Positions 9,777 to 19,066 of a stretch of 64,000 nt of DNA are shown one piece after another. The notes under the pieces were generated by a model. The model was given only the letters and a program-made list of their open reading frames with translations. It was not told the origin of the DNA and ran no database searches. The first letter of the stretch is position 1. Every line of letters starts with the position of its first letter. Location: the NCBI RefSeq assembly GCF_003253545.1, contig NZ_QKYV01000002.1, positions 310,001-374,000 of the forward strand, in the 5' to 3' direction. The stretch is from Mesonia algae (GTDB lineage: Bacteria > Bacteroidota > Bacteroidia > Flavobacteriales > Flavobacteriaceae). Made by a program: the position numbers and the translations under genes.

Positions 9777-10811
9777 ATGTATAGAAATAAGAAAATAACA
9801 ATCTTTTCTCATGTATTTGCATGGCTTGTATTCTTGTCTATGCCTTATTTGTTGTCTTATGGACAAGAGCAAGATATAAATAGAATTATTGGACATTTTT
9901 GGATACCTATTGCCTTTTATGCTGTTAATTTCTATACCAATTATTTTATTTTAATTGATAAGTTCTTATTTGCAAACAAAATAGTTCTGTTTATTGTAAT
10001 AAACATAGCATTAATAGCATTAAGCGTATCATTAAAAGAATTTTTTGAATATTTATTTTTTGAAGATACTTTAAAAAGATCCATTAAGAATAAAGAAAGT
10101 GGACCTCCAATTAATATGTTTATCTATGTACAAATGCTATCGTATATGGTGCCACTTTTATTTTCAATAACAATAAAGACTACCAAAAGATGGGTAAAAA
10201 CAGAATCGGAACGTAAAGAAGCTATCAACTTTAAATTACAATCGGAGTTGCAACATTTACATTATCAATTACAACCACATTTCTTTTTTAATTCCTTAAA
10301 TAATATATATGCCTTGGTAGATATTTCACCAGATCAGGCAAAATCGTCAATCCATAGTTTAAGTAAGTTGATGCGTTATATGTTGTATGATACTAGTGAA
10401 GAAACGGTTTCTCTTTCTAAAGAAATTGATTTTATGAAAAAGTATATCGAATTAATGAAGCTTCGAGTTTCAGATAAAACAAAAATAACCTATACTTTTC
10501 CTTCAGAAGAAACAGAAATAAGAATAGCGCCATTATTGTTTATATCTTTAATAGAAAATGCTTTTAAGCACGGAGTTTCAGCAAACAAAGAAAGTGAGAT
10601 TAATTTACAAATGAGTGTGGAAGAAAAAATTGTAAAATTTACCATTGAAAATAACAACCTCCCTAAAAAGACCGATGATAAAAGTGGTTCTGGAATTGGA
10701 TTACCAAATATTGAAAAAAGGATAGCATTGCTATATCCAGATAAAAGTAAATTTAAAACCTTTGTCAAAGAAAAACGATTTATAGCCACACTAGAAATTG
10801 AAACTACTTAA
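9777..10811 (+). CDS. Sensor histidine kinase, LytS/YehU type
   Basis: A 344-residue kinase of the His_kinase (PF06580) class. Four membrane helices fill the first ~135 residues with no sizeable extracytoplasmic domain, then a short coiled segment leads to the phospho-acceptor box LQPHFFFNSLNN (His168). An HATPase domain follows with N-box ENAFKHGV and G-box GSGIGLPNIEKR. Such kinases phosphorylate a LytTR regulator, here encoded 3 bp downstream. The sensing input probably comes through the membrane helices or the DoxX-like partner upstream. All catalytic boxes are present. Confidence 0.94.
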   Translation: MYRNKKITIFSHVFAWLVFLSMPYLLSYGQEQDINRIIGHFWIPIAFYAVNFYTNYFILIDKFLFANKIVLFIVINIALIALSVSLKEFFEYLFFEDTLKRSIKNKESGPPINMFIYVQMLSYMVPLLFSITIKTTKRWVKTESERKEAINFKLQSELQHLHYQLQPHFFFNSLNNIYALVDISPDQAKSSIHSLSKLMRYMLYDTSEETVSLSKEIDFMKKYIELMKLRVSDKTKITYTFPSEETEIRIAPLLFISLIENAFKHGVSANKESEINLQMSVEEKIVKFTIENNNLPKKTDDKSGSGIGLPNIEKRIALLYPDKSKFKTFVKEKRFIATLEIETT

Positions 10812-10814
10812 AAA

Positions 10815-11546
10815 ATGAGCAACATGAAAATTACCTGTGTTATTGTAGACGATGAACCTATGGCGCTTAATTTGGTAGAAAGTTATGTTGAAAAAACTCC
10901 TTTTTTAGTATTGAAACAAAAATGTAGTAGTGCTATTGAAGCTATGGAGTTTATTAAAAATGAACCTGTAGATCTATTATTTTTAGATATACAAATGCCA
11001 GATTTAACAGGTATTGAGTTTTCTAAAATGTTACCAAAAAATACGCGAGTGATTTTCACCACGGCTTTTGATCAATATGCGCTAGAAGGTTTTAAAGTAG
11101 AAGCCTTAGATTATTTACTAAAACCTTTTGATTATGCGGAATTTTTAGGAGCTGCCAATAAAGCCCATGCTTGGTTCGAATTAGTAAATGACCAACAAGA
11201 ACAAAAGCTTTCTAAAAAGAAAGAATTTTTATTTGTAAAATCTGAATACAAACAATTACGAATTAAATTAGCTGATGTTTTATATTTTGAAGGCCTAAAA
11301 GATTACATTAAAATTTGGTTAAAAGACCAACCTAAACCCATCTTAACCTTGATGAGTTTAAAATCTTTAGAAGAAGATTTACCTAAATCTCAATTTATGA
11401 GAGTTCATCGTTCTTTTATTGTTTCTTTAGCTAATATTGAAGTTATCGAGCGCAGTCAAATTATCATCAACCAACAACGTATCACCATTTCTGAACATTA
11501 TAAAGCTAATTTTTTTAATTATATCAATTCAAATTCTTTTAAGTAG
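10815..11546 (+). CDS. LytTR-family response regulator
   Basis: A 243-residue regulator with an N-terminal receiver domain and a C-terminal LytTR DNA-binding domain. The phospho-acceptor is Asp58 in LLFLDIQMPDLTG, the acidic pair is in VDDEPMA and the switch lysine in LLKPFDY. The LytTR part contains the family signature around MRVHRSFIVSLANIE. A second ATG three codons in is an equally possible start. It is the output of the LytS-type kinase immediately upstream. LytTR proteins bind imperfect direct repeats; I could not identify targets in the window. Confidence 0.94.
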   Translation: MSNMKITCVIVDDEPMALNLVESYVEKTPFLVLKQKCSSAIEAMEFIKNEPVDLLFLDIQMPDLTGIEFSKMLPKNTRVIFTTAFDQYALEGFKVEALDYLLKPFDYAEFLGAANKAHAWFELVNDQQEQKLSKKKEFLFVKSEYKQLRIKLADVLYFEGLKDYIKIWLKDQPKPILTLMSLKSLEEDLPKSQFMRVHRSFIVSLANIEVIERSQIIINQQRITISEHYKANFFNYINSNSFK

Positions 11547-11893
11547 GTTTTATTTTCGCTTTGGCAATCGCCTTTCCTTCATTTTTTATCGATGGTAACT
11601 TTGCTTTTGGTAAAACGGTAGTGGTTACTAAAGCTCATTGAAAAATCTATTCTAAAAGTTTCTTCTACAATATTAATGAAACCGCTTGCTGTTTACGAGC
11701 ATCTATTTAATAAAATAATTAGGGCGAGTAAAGACTTTTTATGCGAAGCCGTAGGAGGGAAGCGCAAGATGTGTATAACGGGTTACTAATATTAAAAACT
11801 CTGTTTTACCTAACCCTGCTGTCAGGTTGCACTTATACATTATTTTAAGGATGCCAAAAGAAATGGGTAAGTAAAAATAAAAGTTTAAAAAAT
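11547..11893. other. Gene-free stretch with possible decayed sequence
   Basis: About 350 bp after the LytTR gene has no ORF of useful length and no RNA gene I recognise. It contains comparatively GC-rich words (around 11740-11775 and 11815-11835) unlike ordinary intergenic DNA here. Part of it weakly resembles 13225-13345: a GGTAACTTTGCTTT word at about 11592 is followed by a TTTTAtGcGAAGC-like word at about 11736, in the same order in both places. A decayed mobile element or pseudogene is possible but unproven. Confidence 0.3.
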
Positions 11894-11960
11894 AAAAAAA
11901 GTATCCACAATTTCTAGAATGACTTTATTGTCGTTTCAAAAATTATGGATACTTTTTTTT
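11894..11960. terminator. Strong bidirectional hairpin terminator
   Basis: The arm at 11894-11912 (A7 GTATCCAcAATT) pairs with 11941-11959 (AATTaTGGATAC T8), giving a long stem with A and T tracts on both sides and a 28-base loop. It sits just past the 3' end of the DUF302 lipoprotein gene on the minus strand. Confidence 0.75.
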
Positions 11961-11987
11961 AAACGTGTTCTGTGAACTATATATCTA

Positions 11988-12917
11988 TTATTCTTCGCTG
12001 GCTCCAGCGGCAGAAATATTTTGTAAAGCTTCAGAAATGTTAACTAAAGAAGGATTATCACTACTAATATGGTGTCTTGTTGCAATATAAACCGGATCGT
12101 TATATAAAATTTTCACCTCTCCATTTACATCTTGATAGACAAGCATTTTTTGTGGTAAATCTAATGCGGTAATTTTAGATTCCGACATTAACGGGGTTCC
12201 TAAAGCAGGGTTTCCAAAGATGATAAGCTTTGTAGGCATTAAATTCATCTCCACCGTTTGCGCATTGGCTTGATGATCTAACTCAGCTACAATAGAAATG
12301 TTTTCTATACCCTCTAATGTACTAACAATGTTATTATAGGTGGTAACAAAATCATTATTGCTTGAAACGGAGATTACACCACGTGAATCTAAACTACCTT
12401 CGGCATTTAAAATAACGTCTTCTCCAGTGGCTGAATTTACTAGATTAGAAAGTGCGTTAGCAATTCCATCTGTAGTAGATACAGTCCCTAATTGATGTCT
12501 ATTAATTATATATTCTATAGAATTATAAGCCACAACGGTATCTCCATCTTCATCTACATACACACTTATACGCTGAGGCAGATCTAAACCTGCTTCTATA
12601 TTATCTTGCATTAATGGTGTTCCTAAGGCAGGATTACCAAAATAAACAGTGCGAGTGAAGCTTAATGATGACCCCGCGTTCTGCGCATTAGCCGCATGAT
12701 CTACTTCTGCCACAATACTTATATTTTCATTGGCGTTTAGGGAAGATACAATGCTATTATATACCGATAACGGAGTTTTATTAGTTTCTACATAACCAAT
12801 ATTTTCTGTTTGAGGAGAGTTGTTTTCTTGGTTTTTATTCTTGGTATCATCACTATCACAAGCAGAACAAAATAATACTGCAATCAATAAGAACGAATAA
12901 AAGCTGAGCGTTTTCAT
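11988..12917 (-). CDS. Lipoprotein with two tandem DUF302-like domains
   Basis: A 309-residue exported lipoprotein: signal peptide, lipobox CSAC (Cys20), then an Asp/Asn/Gln-rich linker. Two homologous domains follow, about residues 45-165 and 185-300. Each begins with a T/VYNSIVSxLxxxENISIVAE-like segment, continues with a D-HxANAQ motif and then FGNPALGTPLM. This matches the DUF302 fold, usually a single domain of unknown function in periplasmic or cytoplasmic proteins. It is a monocistronic gene in a gene-poor zone. The duplication is unmistakable; the function is not known. Confidence 0.8.
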   Translation of the reverse strand: MKTLSFYSFLLIAVLFCSACDSDDTKNKNQENNSPQTENIGYVETNKTPLSVYNSIVSSLNANENISIVAEVDHAANAQNAGSSLSFTRTVYFGNPALGTPLMQDNIEAGLDLPQRISVYVDEDGDTVVAYNSIEYIINRHQLGTVSTTDGIANALSNLVNSATGEDVILNAEGSLDSRGVISVSSNNDFVTTYNNIVSTLEGIENISIVAELDHQANAQTVEMNLMPTKLIIFGNPALGTPLMSESKITALDLPQKMLVYQDVNGEVKILYNDPVYIATRHHISSDNPSLVNISEALQNISAAGASEE

Positions 12918-13929
12918 AATATTTAATTTTTAGGTCAATTTAAAAAATATATATCCGCTTCTTTCGCTTATAACAAGATTTTAAGAAATGGAGTAGGGCG
13001 TAGTCACTTAGATTTAAAACGCTTAACAACTTTTCTAAAATTTTATTCTTATGAATTGATCCTGCTATAAAAGTTGATCATACTTTAACACGTTGGTAGA
13101 AATAAGGTTGAATAGAATACACAATGTTTTTAATCCTAAAGGGACTATAATCGCATGATATTAAATAGTACCAATTTGTATGATAATGTTTGGCGTGTTT
13201 CAAGTCTATGTTTTTTGTATTGAAAGGTAACTTTGCTTTGATAAAAGTGAAGTCATTAGGCTTAACCGTTATTTTTTTCTCCTAACTAATTCTTTTTTAA
13301 AAAAAATGCAATGGAATACTCATTTTACGAAGCGACGATAGGAGAATTTTAGCTAAACAGGAAAGATCGTAAATAAAAGGTCTTGAAGATCTTTTTAGCT
13401 AAGGAGGTAGTTGGCAAAATGGTGTTTACCTAAGAGCAATCTTAAAAAGATAAAACAACTAGAGTAGGGGGTATTAAAGATTACAATGGATCCTAAAATT
13501 TAAAAATCGCCCCGTATGTTGTTTCTAAAATTAACTGTAAGTGTTTAGTTTATGTTTAGTTCATGCATTAATATTTTTTTTGAGTGTAGTTCGTTAATCT
13601 CTTTAACTTGGTCTCTTGAAACTCCTATTCTCAAAATTTATACTCTTGTATCAAGTTTACAAAAAATCTGAAGCATTCTTGAGTTCCAATAATAATATAA
13701 AGTCTCGAAAAATCGTCTAGATTTTTTAAAACGTACATTTTATCGAATACGTGATTTTTATTAATATTAAAAAGGCTAGCTTTTATTTTAGCGTTAGCAC
13801 GAAATGGATACTTACTCCTTAGATGTATATGAAGCTATCAAGTTTATATCAATTAAAAGTTATAACAAAAATGCTAATGATTTAGTATAAGGAATTTAAT
13901 CCTGACTAAGAAGAAAGTTAAGGTAATCA
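12918..13929. other. 1-kb gene-free region
   Basis: No ORF with coding character, RNA gene or intact mobile element is visible. It contains a stretch at 13225-13345 weakly resembling 11590-11760, and at its 3' side the left copy of a diverged direct repeat (13708-13786) also found at 16541-16617. A long gene-free stretch beside a repeat-bracketed AT-rich module is typical of a site of past insertion and decay. Confidence 0.4.
13708..13786. repeat. Diverged direct repeat, left copy
   Basis: It aligns over about 78 bp with 16541-16617. Both have AAATCGT, an ATTTTTT run, AACG, the exact 12-mer TTATCGAATACG (13740-13751 here), then an AT stretch and GGCTAG followed by TTTTA. The two copies bracket the genes at 13930-16370. 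Confidence 0.65.
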
Positions 13930-15699
13930 TTAATAATTAAATTTTAAGATAGTTCCAATACCAAATGTAACTGTGTATAAATCAGATAATTTATTTTCAA
14001 GGAAGGTTCCATACGAATAACTAACTTTTAACTCCATCGAAGTTTTATTTGAGTTATAGAGGTGATATTTAGCTCCTATTAATCCCTCTAGTGAAATTGT
14101 ATTCATATTTTCACCTTCATTTTGTTTAAACTTGTAATTTCTCATAATAGTACTAACAAATGGATCGAATTTACCACCTGTAATTATAGTATAACTTAAC
14201 CAACTTTTAAAATTTGAAGATAAGTTTATTATAAAATCCTTGTAGTACGCTTTATTAGAATTCAAAATACCATATGAAGCTCCAATTTCCAAATTTTTAC
14301 TTATTAATAATCCCATTCCTATGTCAATAGACAGGAATAATTCTCCGGAATTAGCTTCACTATGATTTTGGTACAAGGCAACCCCCTCCTTTGTTTTAAG
14401 GGGTTGACCTTTACTCATCAAAGAAATTGGCCCAGAATCTAAATGAAGATTAAGTAAGCTTTGTCTTATTAAATTATGTGTGATTATTGTTGGCTTACTA
14501 ACAACATTTTCTTCCCCAAGACTATATAAATAAATTTGATTTTTATTATTGATTTCTGAAAATGGAAACTTAGACTCAATTTCTATTTGAAATATACCAT
14601 TTTCATTATATTTTTTTAAGAAAGCAAAGTTTATTTCATTTGGATTAATAAATCTTTCATTAATTTTTTCTTGCCTTGTAAATACAGTATTAAAATCTTG
14701 ATATTCGTTTTTATTATTATTTAAAAAAGCTGTTCCTTTTTGTGTTAAGCTTGAATTATAATTTAATACACTCTGTATATGAATAGTACGAACTATGGAA
14801 TCCAAAAGTTGAATCTTTTTTGGTCTATCAATAGTTAAGATTTTAAACAAAATTTCTTCTGAATAACTAACTCCATCATAAACTTTAAAGCCAATATTAT
14901 ATGATCCTGGATTATTAATTAATATTGATTGTTTGTCTTTACCATCTAAGAACTTTAATTTTTCAAATGTTTGGAAGGTTTTTTTTGAATCTGGTATATT
15001 TCTCCATTCGTACGTAATGAATTCACTATCATAATCACCTGAATTAGAACCATCAAATAGAATTTTTTCGTTCAAAGGTAATTTAACAATATCGCCATCG
15101 TTGATATATTTATTATAAATTTTTAGCCTAGCTTCAGGAGATTTATTTGAATGCAAAAAAAGTCTTTCTATTCCATTTTTTATTTTTTCTAAGTAATCAT
15201 TTGACTTTGGGTTAACGAAAAAATTTTCTACCCCTATGACTTTATCTGTAACGTTAAATGAAACACTATTATTAGTGTTAACAGTTTTATATAACTGAAA
15301 TTGAAATTCTATGAGTTCTCCTAAAGTATTAGTTTTAACAGATAAAAAATACTCATATTCCATAAGTATATTAAAAATTCTTTTCCTAATTATTTTTTCA
15401 TGTATTGTATATTTTGAGTTTAAAGTTCTGTTTTCAGGTGTTATTGTTCTAATTAAATCACTCAATTCTGCTTGGTATTTATTATCTGATACAAAACGAT
15501 TAAATGAATTAACCTTAAAAAAATATTTTTTATTACTCTCTTTATTAGTTAAGTCTTTAATGGTTGTTTCAATGAAAGGTTGTAAAAACATATCTCCCTC
15601 AGAATAAATCAATATTGAAATAGAATCATTAATAGTTTGACTAATTGTTATGTTACTAATAAATAAAATAACAATATATAATATTAGTTTTTTATGCAT
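13930..15699 (-). CDS. Secreted/outer-membrane protein with PKD-like domain and C-terminal barrel-like region (unknown function)
   Basis: I do not recognise this 589-residue protein. It has a clear signal peptide (first ~20 residues, ending SNITISQT). The N-terminal region to about residue 200 is mixed alpha/beta with no known motif. Around residue 215-295 a PKD-like Ig fold is suggested by ILFDGSNSGDYDSEFITYEW. From about residue 455 the sequence alternates as outer-membrane beta strands and ends LKFNY, the aromatic C-terminus expected of a barrel. It overlaps the upstream 228-residue gene by 16 bp, so the two are co-transcribed and probably co-translated. Codon use is markedly more AT-rich than in neighbours and diverged repeats flank the pair, which suggests transfer. 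Confidence 0.7.
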   Translation of the reverse strand: MHKKLILYIVILFISNITISQTINDSISILIYSEGDMFLQPFIETTIKDLTNKESNKKYFFKVNSFNRFVSDNKYQAELSDLIRTITPENRTLNSKYTIHEKIIRKRIFNILMEYEYFLSVKTNTLGELIEFQFQLYKTVNTNNSVSFNVTDKVIGVENFFVNPKSNDYLEKIKNGIERLFLHSNKSPEARLKIYNKYINDGDIVKLPLNEKILFDGSNSGDYDSEFITYEWRNIPDSKKTFQTFEKLKFLDGKDKQSILINNPGSYNIGFKVYDGVSYSEEILFKILTIDRPKKIQLLDSIVRTIHIQSVLNYNSSLTQKGTAFLNNNKNEYQDFNTVFTRQEKINERFINPNEINFAFLKKYNENGIFQIEIESKFPFSEINNKNQIYLYSLGEENVVSKPTIITHNLIRQSLLNLHLDSGPISLMSKGQPLKTKEGVALYQNHSEANSGELFLSIDIGMGLLISKNLEIGASYGILNSNKAYYKDFIINLSSNFKSWLSYTIITGGKFDPFVSTIMRNYKFKQNEGENMNTISLEGLIGAKYHLYNSNKTSMELKVSYSYGTFLENKLSDLYTVTFGIGTILKFNY

Positions 15700-16370
15700 T
15701 GAATAATTCGATTAGAAAATATATAGATATTCTCATTGACAATTTTATTAATAATTTTTTGTATCTCATTGGAAATTGCCTTTTTTGAGTTTGGTCTCAA
15801 TTTAGGAATTTTATAGTCATTATTTATATTACAAATAGTACCATTTATTAAAACTTCGATATTTCCACCAGTAAAAATGTATGAATCAATTCCTTCTGAT
15901 AATATTAATATTTCACCAGTATGTGTTACTTCAATAGAATTATCTGAATTATTGGTAATTTTTATATTACTACCGCTTTCAATTTTCTTTTTTAATTCTT
16001 GACTGTTTTTTCCAATTAATTTATATGTTATAACTTTATTATCAATTACTTTTTGTTTACTTGTTTTGTCTATATAAATATTAGTAGTAGATAAGTCATT
16101 ATTATTAATAGTAGTTGAGGAGGCATCTATAACATTATTATTTTTAGATGAGTCATTCACAATACGTGAATAATCATTCATTACTGTTGTAGTCTCTATT
16201 TTATCATTACTTTCTTTATCTTCTTCACCAGTAATTAAGCTAATTATGTCACTTAAATAAGTAAAAATTAATAGAAGCGACGCAATAGAACCAATAAGTA
16301 CTTTCTTTTTTATTAAGATGTCTTCACCTATTTTAAACCATCTAGAAATAACTACTATTATTTTTTTCAT
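15684..16370 (-). CDS. Single-pass membrane protein of unknown function
   Basis: A 228-residue protein I cannot assign. A short basic N-terminus (about 24 residues) is followed by one membrane helix (VLIGSIASLLLIFTYLSDII). A long Asn/Ser/Thr/Asp-rich low-complexity stretch (about residues 50-110) comes next, then a more ordered C-terminal domain (about 115-228) with a Gly-rich turn and a single Cys pair region around GTICNINND and IIQCIKN. By the positive-inside rule the C-terminal part is periplasmic. It is the first gene of the two-gene unit with the secreted protein at 13930-15699, overlapping it by 16 bp. Together they look like an envelope complex. Confidence 0.65.
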   Translation of the reverse strand: MKKIIVVISRWFKIGEDILIKKKVLIGSIASLLLIFTYLSDIISLITGEEDKESNDKIETTTVMNDYSRIVNDSSKNNNVIDASSTTINNNDLSTTNIYIDKTSKQKVIDNKVITYKLIGKNSQELKKKIESGSNIKITNNSDNSIEVTHTGEILILSEGIDSYIFTGGNIEVLINGTICNINNDYKIPKLRPNSKKAISNEIQKIINKIVNENIYIFSNRIIQCIKN

Positions 16371-16496
16371 AAAAAATTATTAGAATACTAAATTATAACA
16401 TTTAGTAGAAATGACCTTATGGAACTTTTGTAAAACAACATTGCGTACATTTTCTTAACATTTGCCCGTATGTAACTTGAAATCGCAGATTAAGAA

Positions 16497-16532
16497 ATTC
16501 ATCTAAAAATATTAATTCATCTAAAAATATTA
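16497..16532. repeat. Perfect 18-bp tandem duplication
   Basis: ATTCATCTAAAAATATTA occurs twice head-to-tail (16497-16514 and 16515-16532) with no mismatch, immediately before the right diverged direct repeat. Two units only, so it is not an array. Confidence 0.8.
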
Positions 16533-16540
16533 TGGTCGTA

Positions 16541-16617
16541 AGAAATCGTTTAAATTTTTTACAACGGATATCTTATCGAATACGCGAATTTTAAACAAAT
16601 TTAAATGGCTAGTTTTA
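16541..16617. repeat. Diverged direct repeat, right copy
   Basis: Partner of 13708-13786. It contains the exact shared 12-mer TTATCGAATACG at 16573-16584 and a shared GGCTAG/TTTTA end. The homology may extend left: GCCCGTATGT occurs near 16464 and a GCCCCGTATGT word near 13510, in the same order. Confidence 0.65.
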
Positions 16618-16739
16618 TAATGGTGGTAGCTATGCGGTTGGAATTTATTCGCTTGATTTATATTATGATACTAGGTTAGACTATAATGAAAAGATTAACC
16701 CATATTTAGGTTAAAATAGCTATGACATAATCACTAGTT

Positions 16740-16957
<218 letters not shown>

Positions 16958-16993
16958 TAAAACTAACTTGTCTTTATCAATTATCACCCACTA

Positions 16994-17545
16994 TTATTTT
17001 TCTTTGACAAATGCAGAAATTCTCCCATCATAACTAATAGTACTTCGTTGAGAACTGTAAACGTTTATGGTTGTGCTTTGGTTATCAAAAATCGCCAGCG
17101 TAAAATCTAAAACCTCATTGGCATTTTTTGCTTCAAACTTTATGGTGGTTCTGTTTTTAGCTTTTTGATAAACCGATGAATAATTTTTCATTTCCGCATT
17201 AACTTGAATCCCTCCAGATTGTGAACTTCTATGGCTAATCATATGTCGGGTTCCGTAATATGGTAAATGCACAAAAACACTATCGTTTTGAATACGTAAA
17301 AAATTAGGATTACTTATTAAATTAATACTACTGGCATTATTTCCAGCCCCAAAGATTGAAGAATCCAATTGATTGAGTCCGTTTGAAACTTGAGGATTAG
17401 CTCTATGAGATTCAATTTCAAATGCTTTGTTTTCGATCCAAGTATGCAGTTCTTTCCTTTGTTCTTTAGAAACCACGATTGAATCTGAGCTTTTACAATT
17501 CATTAAAAACAGCGTCATAAAGACTAAAAGGATAAAATTTTTCAT
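16994..17545 (-). CDS. DUF4251 lipoprotein
   Basis: A 183-residue lipoprotein with lipobox LMNC at about Cys17. The mature part shows the DUF4251 pattern: an early Phe-Glu-Ile-Glu segment, LPYYGTRHM, then a Gly-Gly-Ile strand, TIKFEAK, and the final strand set TTINVYSSQRSTISYDGRIS. DUF4251 proteins are small Bacteroidetes envelope proteins of unknown role. It is transcribed alone, with the repeat-rich non-coding block at its 3' side. The family call is good and the function is open. Confidence 0.82.
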   Translation of the reverse strand: MKNFILLVFMTLFLMNCKSSDSIVVSKEQRKELHTWIENKAFEIESHRANPQVSNGLNQLDSSIFGAGNNASSINLISNPNFLRIQNDSVFVHLPYYGTRHMISHRSSQSGGIQVNAEMKNYSSVYQKAKNRTTIKFEAKNANEVLDFTLAIFDNQSTTINVYSSQRSTISYDGRISAFVKEK

Positions 17546-17781
17546 TTTCTTTCTTTCAATTATTTTAGATATACTACTTCAAAAACCATTCTTAAAATAA
17601 CATCAGTAAAATAAATTTATTTCTAAAGATAACATTATCAAAGCTTAAGAACGATTTATCTTGGGTAAATGTGAAGGTCTTTTTAACATGATCTCCTATA
17701 TAAGTTACTTAGTTTCCAAAATATAAATGATAAAATGCCTAAAATCTATGATACTGGCTTAAGTATGAGGATGGGAAAACC

Positions 17782-17789
17782 TATTTTTG
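17782..17789 (+). promoter_or_regulatory. -7 box almost touching the MFS start codon
   Basis: TATTTTTG fits TAnnTTTG and ends only 4 bp before the ATG at 17794. If it is used, transcription would begin at or next to the A of the start codon, giving a leaderless mRNA. No good -33 TTG is seen. Confidence 0.4.
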
Positions 17790-17793
17790 CCGA

Positions 17794-18999
17794 ATGCAAT
17801 TTACAAAAACCAAAATTTCCCAATTCGAATTTGTTGCGCTAATGGCAGCATTAATGTCGGTTACCGCTATTTCTATAGACGCATTATTACCTGCCTTAGA
17901 TGTGATTGGTAAAGACATCAACACTCAGAATGCGGCAGACAATCAGTTATTGATTACCATGATATTTTTAGGTTTAGGGGTTGGTCCTCTCCTATTTGGT
18001 CCCTTATCTGATGCTTTAGGCCGAAAACCTTCGGTATATATTGGTTTGGTGCTTTTTACTATTGCTAGTTTTATGTGTGTAAATGCACAAAGTTTAGAGT
18101 TAATGATAGCGGGTAGAATCTTGCAAGGTATTGGTTTGGCAGCACCTAGAACAATTGTCGTGGCTATCATTCGAGATTTATATGAAGGAGATTATATGGC
18201 GCGTATTATGTCTTTTGTGACCGTGGTTTTTCTTTTGGTGCCTATTATTGCTCCAGCTTCGGGACAGCTCATTTTAGATCGCTATGAATGGGAAGTTATC
18301 TTTTATGTACAAATAGTAATAAGTGCAATAATTGCTCTTTGGTTTGCTCTACGACAGCGAGAAACCTTACTTCCGCCAAAGCGAATTCCGTTATCCGCTA
18401 CTCGCATACTTGATGGTTTTAAAGAAACTTTAGGCTATAAAAAAACTTTGGGTTTTACTTTAATTTCGGGGTTTGTAGTAGGTTCATTTTTAGTTTATCT
18501 AAGCGCTTCTCAGCAAATCTTCCAAAATCAATATGGCTTAGAAGATGAGTTTCCCTATATATTTGCAGGTCTGGCTATCACCATTGGTATTTCAATCTTT
18601 TTAAATGCAACCTTTGTGGTACGCTTTGGGATGGAAAAATTGGTGACCGCTTCCCTACTCGGTTTTTTTGGTGTTTCCCTAGTATACCTTCTGTTATTTT
18701 ACGGAACTCCGCAGCCCAATATTTTTATCTTGTTAGGATTTATATCCCTTCAATTTTTCTTTATAGGTTTTCTTTTCGGAAATATTAGAGCTTTAGCTAT
18801 GGAACCTGTAGGACATATTGCAGGAATCGCCGCCGCTATCACGGGACTTATCTCTACTTTAATGGCGGTACCTATTAGTACTTTTATAGGTAGGTTTGTG
18901 GTGAATAGTACTCTACCTCTATTTATTGGTTTTTCTATTTGCGGAGCTTTATCGCTACTTATTTTACTCTACTTAAAAAAGAATCATCACTTAAAATAA
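17794..18999 (+). CDS. MFS drug exporter, Bcr/CflA family
   Basis: A 401-residue 12-helix transporter. The N-terminal segment around TAISIDALLPALDVIG and the motif-A loop GPLSDALGRKPSV are characteristic of the Bcr/CflA drug-resistance subfamily, as is GRILQGIGLAAPRTI in helix 4. It would export hydrophobic drugs or small metabolites using the proton gradient. The start was chosen because it places the first helix at the normal distance. It stands alone between a divergent DUF4251 gene and a convergent secreted-protein gene. The substrate cannot be inferred. Confidence 0.9.
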   Translation: MQFTKTKISQFEFVALMAALMSVTAISIDALLPALDVIGKDINTQNAADNQLLITMIFLGLGVGPLLFGPLSDALGRKPSVYIGLVLFTIASFMCVNAQSLELMIAGRILQGIGLAAPRTIVVAIIRDLYEGDYMARIMSFVTVVFLLVPIIAPASGQLILDRYEWEVIFYVQIVISAIIALWFALRQRETLLPPKRIPLSATRILDGFKETLGYKKTLGFTLISGFVVGSFLVYLSASQQIFQNQYGLEDEFPYIFAGLAITIGISIFLNATFVVRFGMEKLVTASLLGFFGVSLVYLLLFYGTPQPNIFILLGFISLQFFFIGFLFGNIRALAMEPVGHIAGIAAAITGLISTLMAVPISTFIGRFVVNSTLPLFIGFSICGALSLLILLYLKKNHHLK

Positions 19000-19066
19000 A
19001 TTTCTAAGACACGATAAATAATAGAGAGTTTTTATAAAGTTTGCTTACAGAAGCAGCTTAGAGGTT

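Noticed and set aside
13930-16370. Two-gene module as a toxin-antitoxin, secretion or phage-defence system
   Set aside because: No toxin, nuclease, ATPase or secretion motif could be seen in either protein; the function is left open rather than guessed.
16497-16532. CRISPR-like repeat
   Set aside because: Only two units with no spacer between them; this is a simple tandem duplication. No cas genes are in the window.
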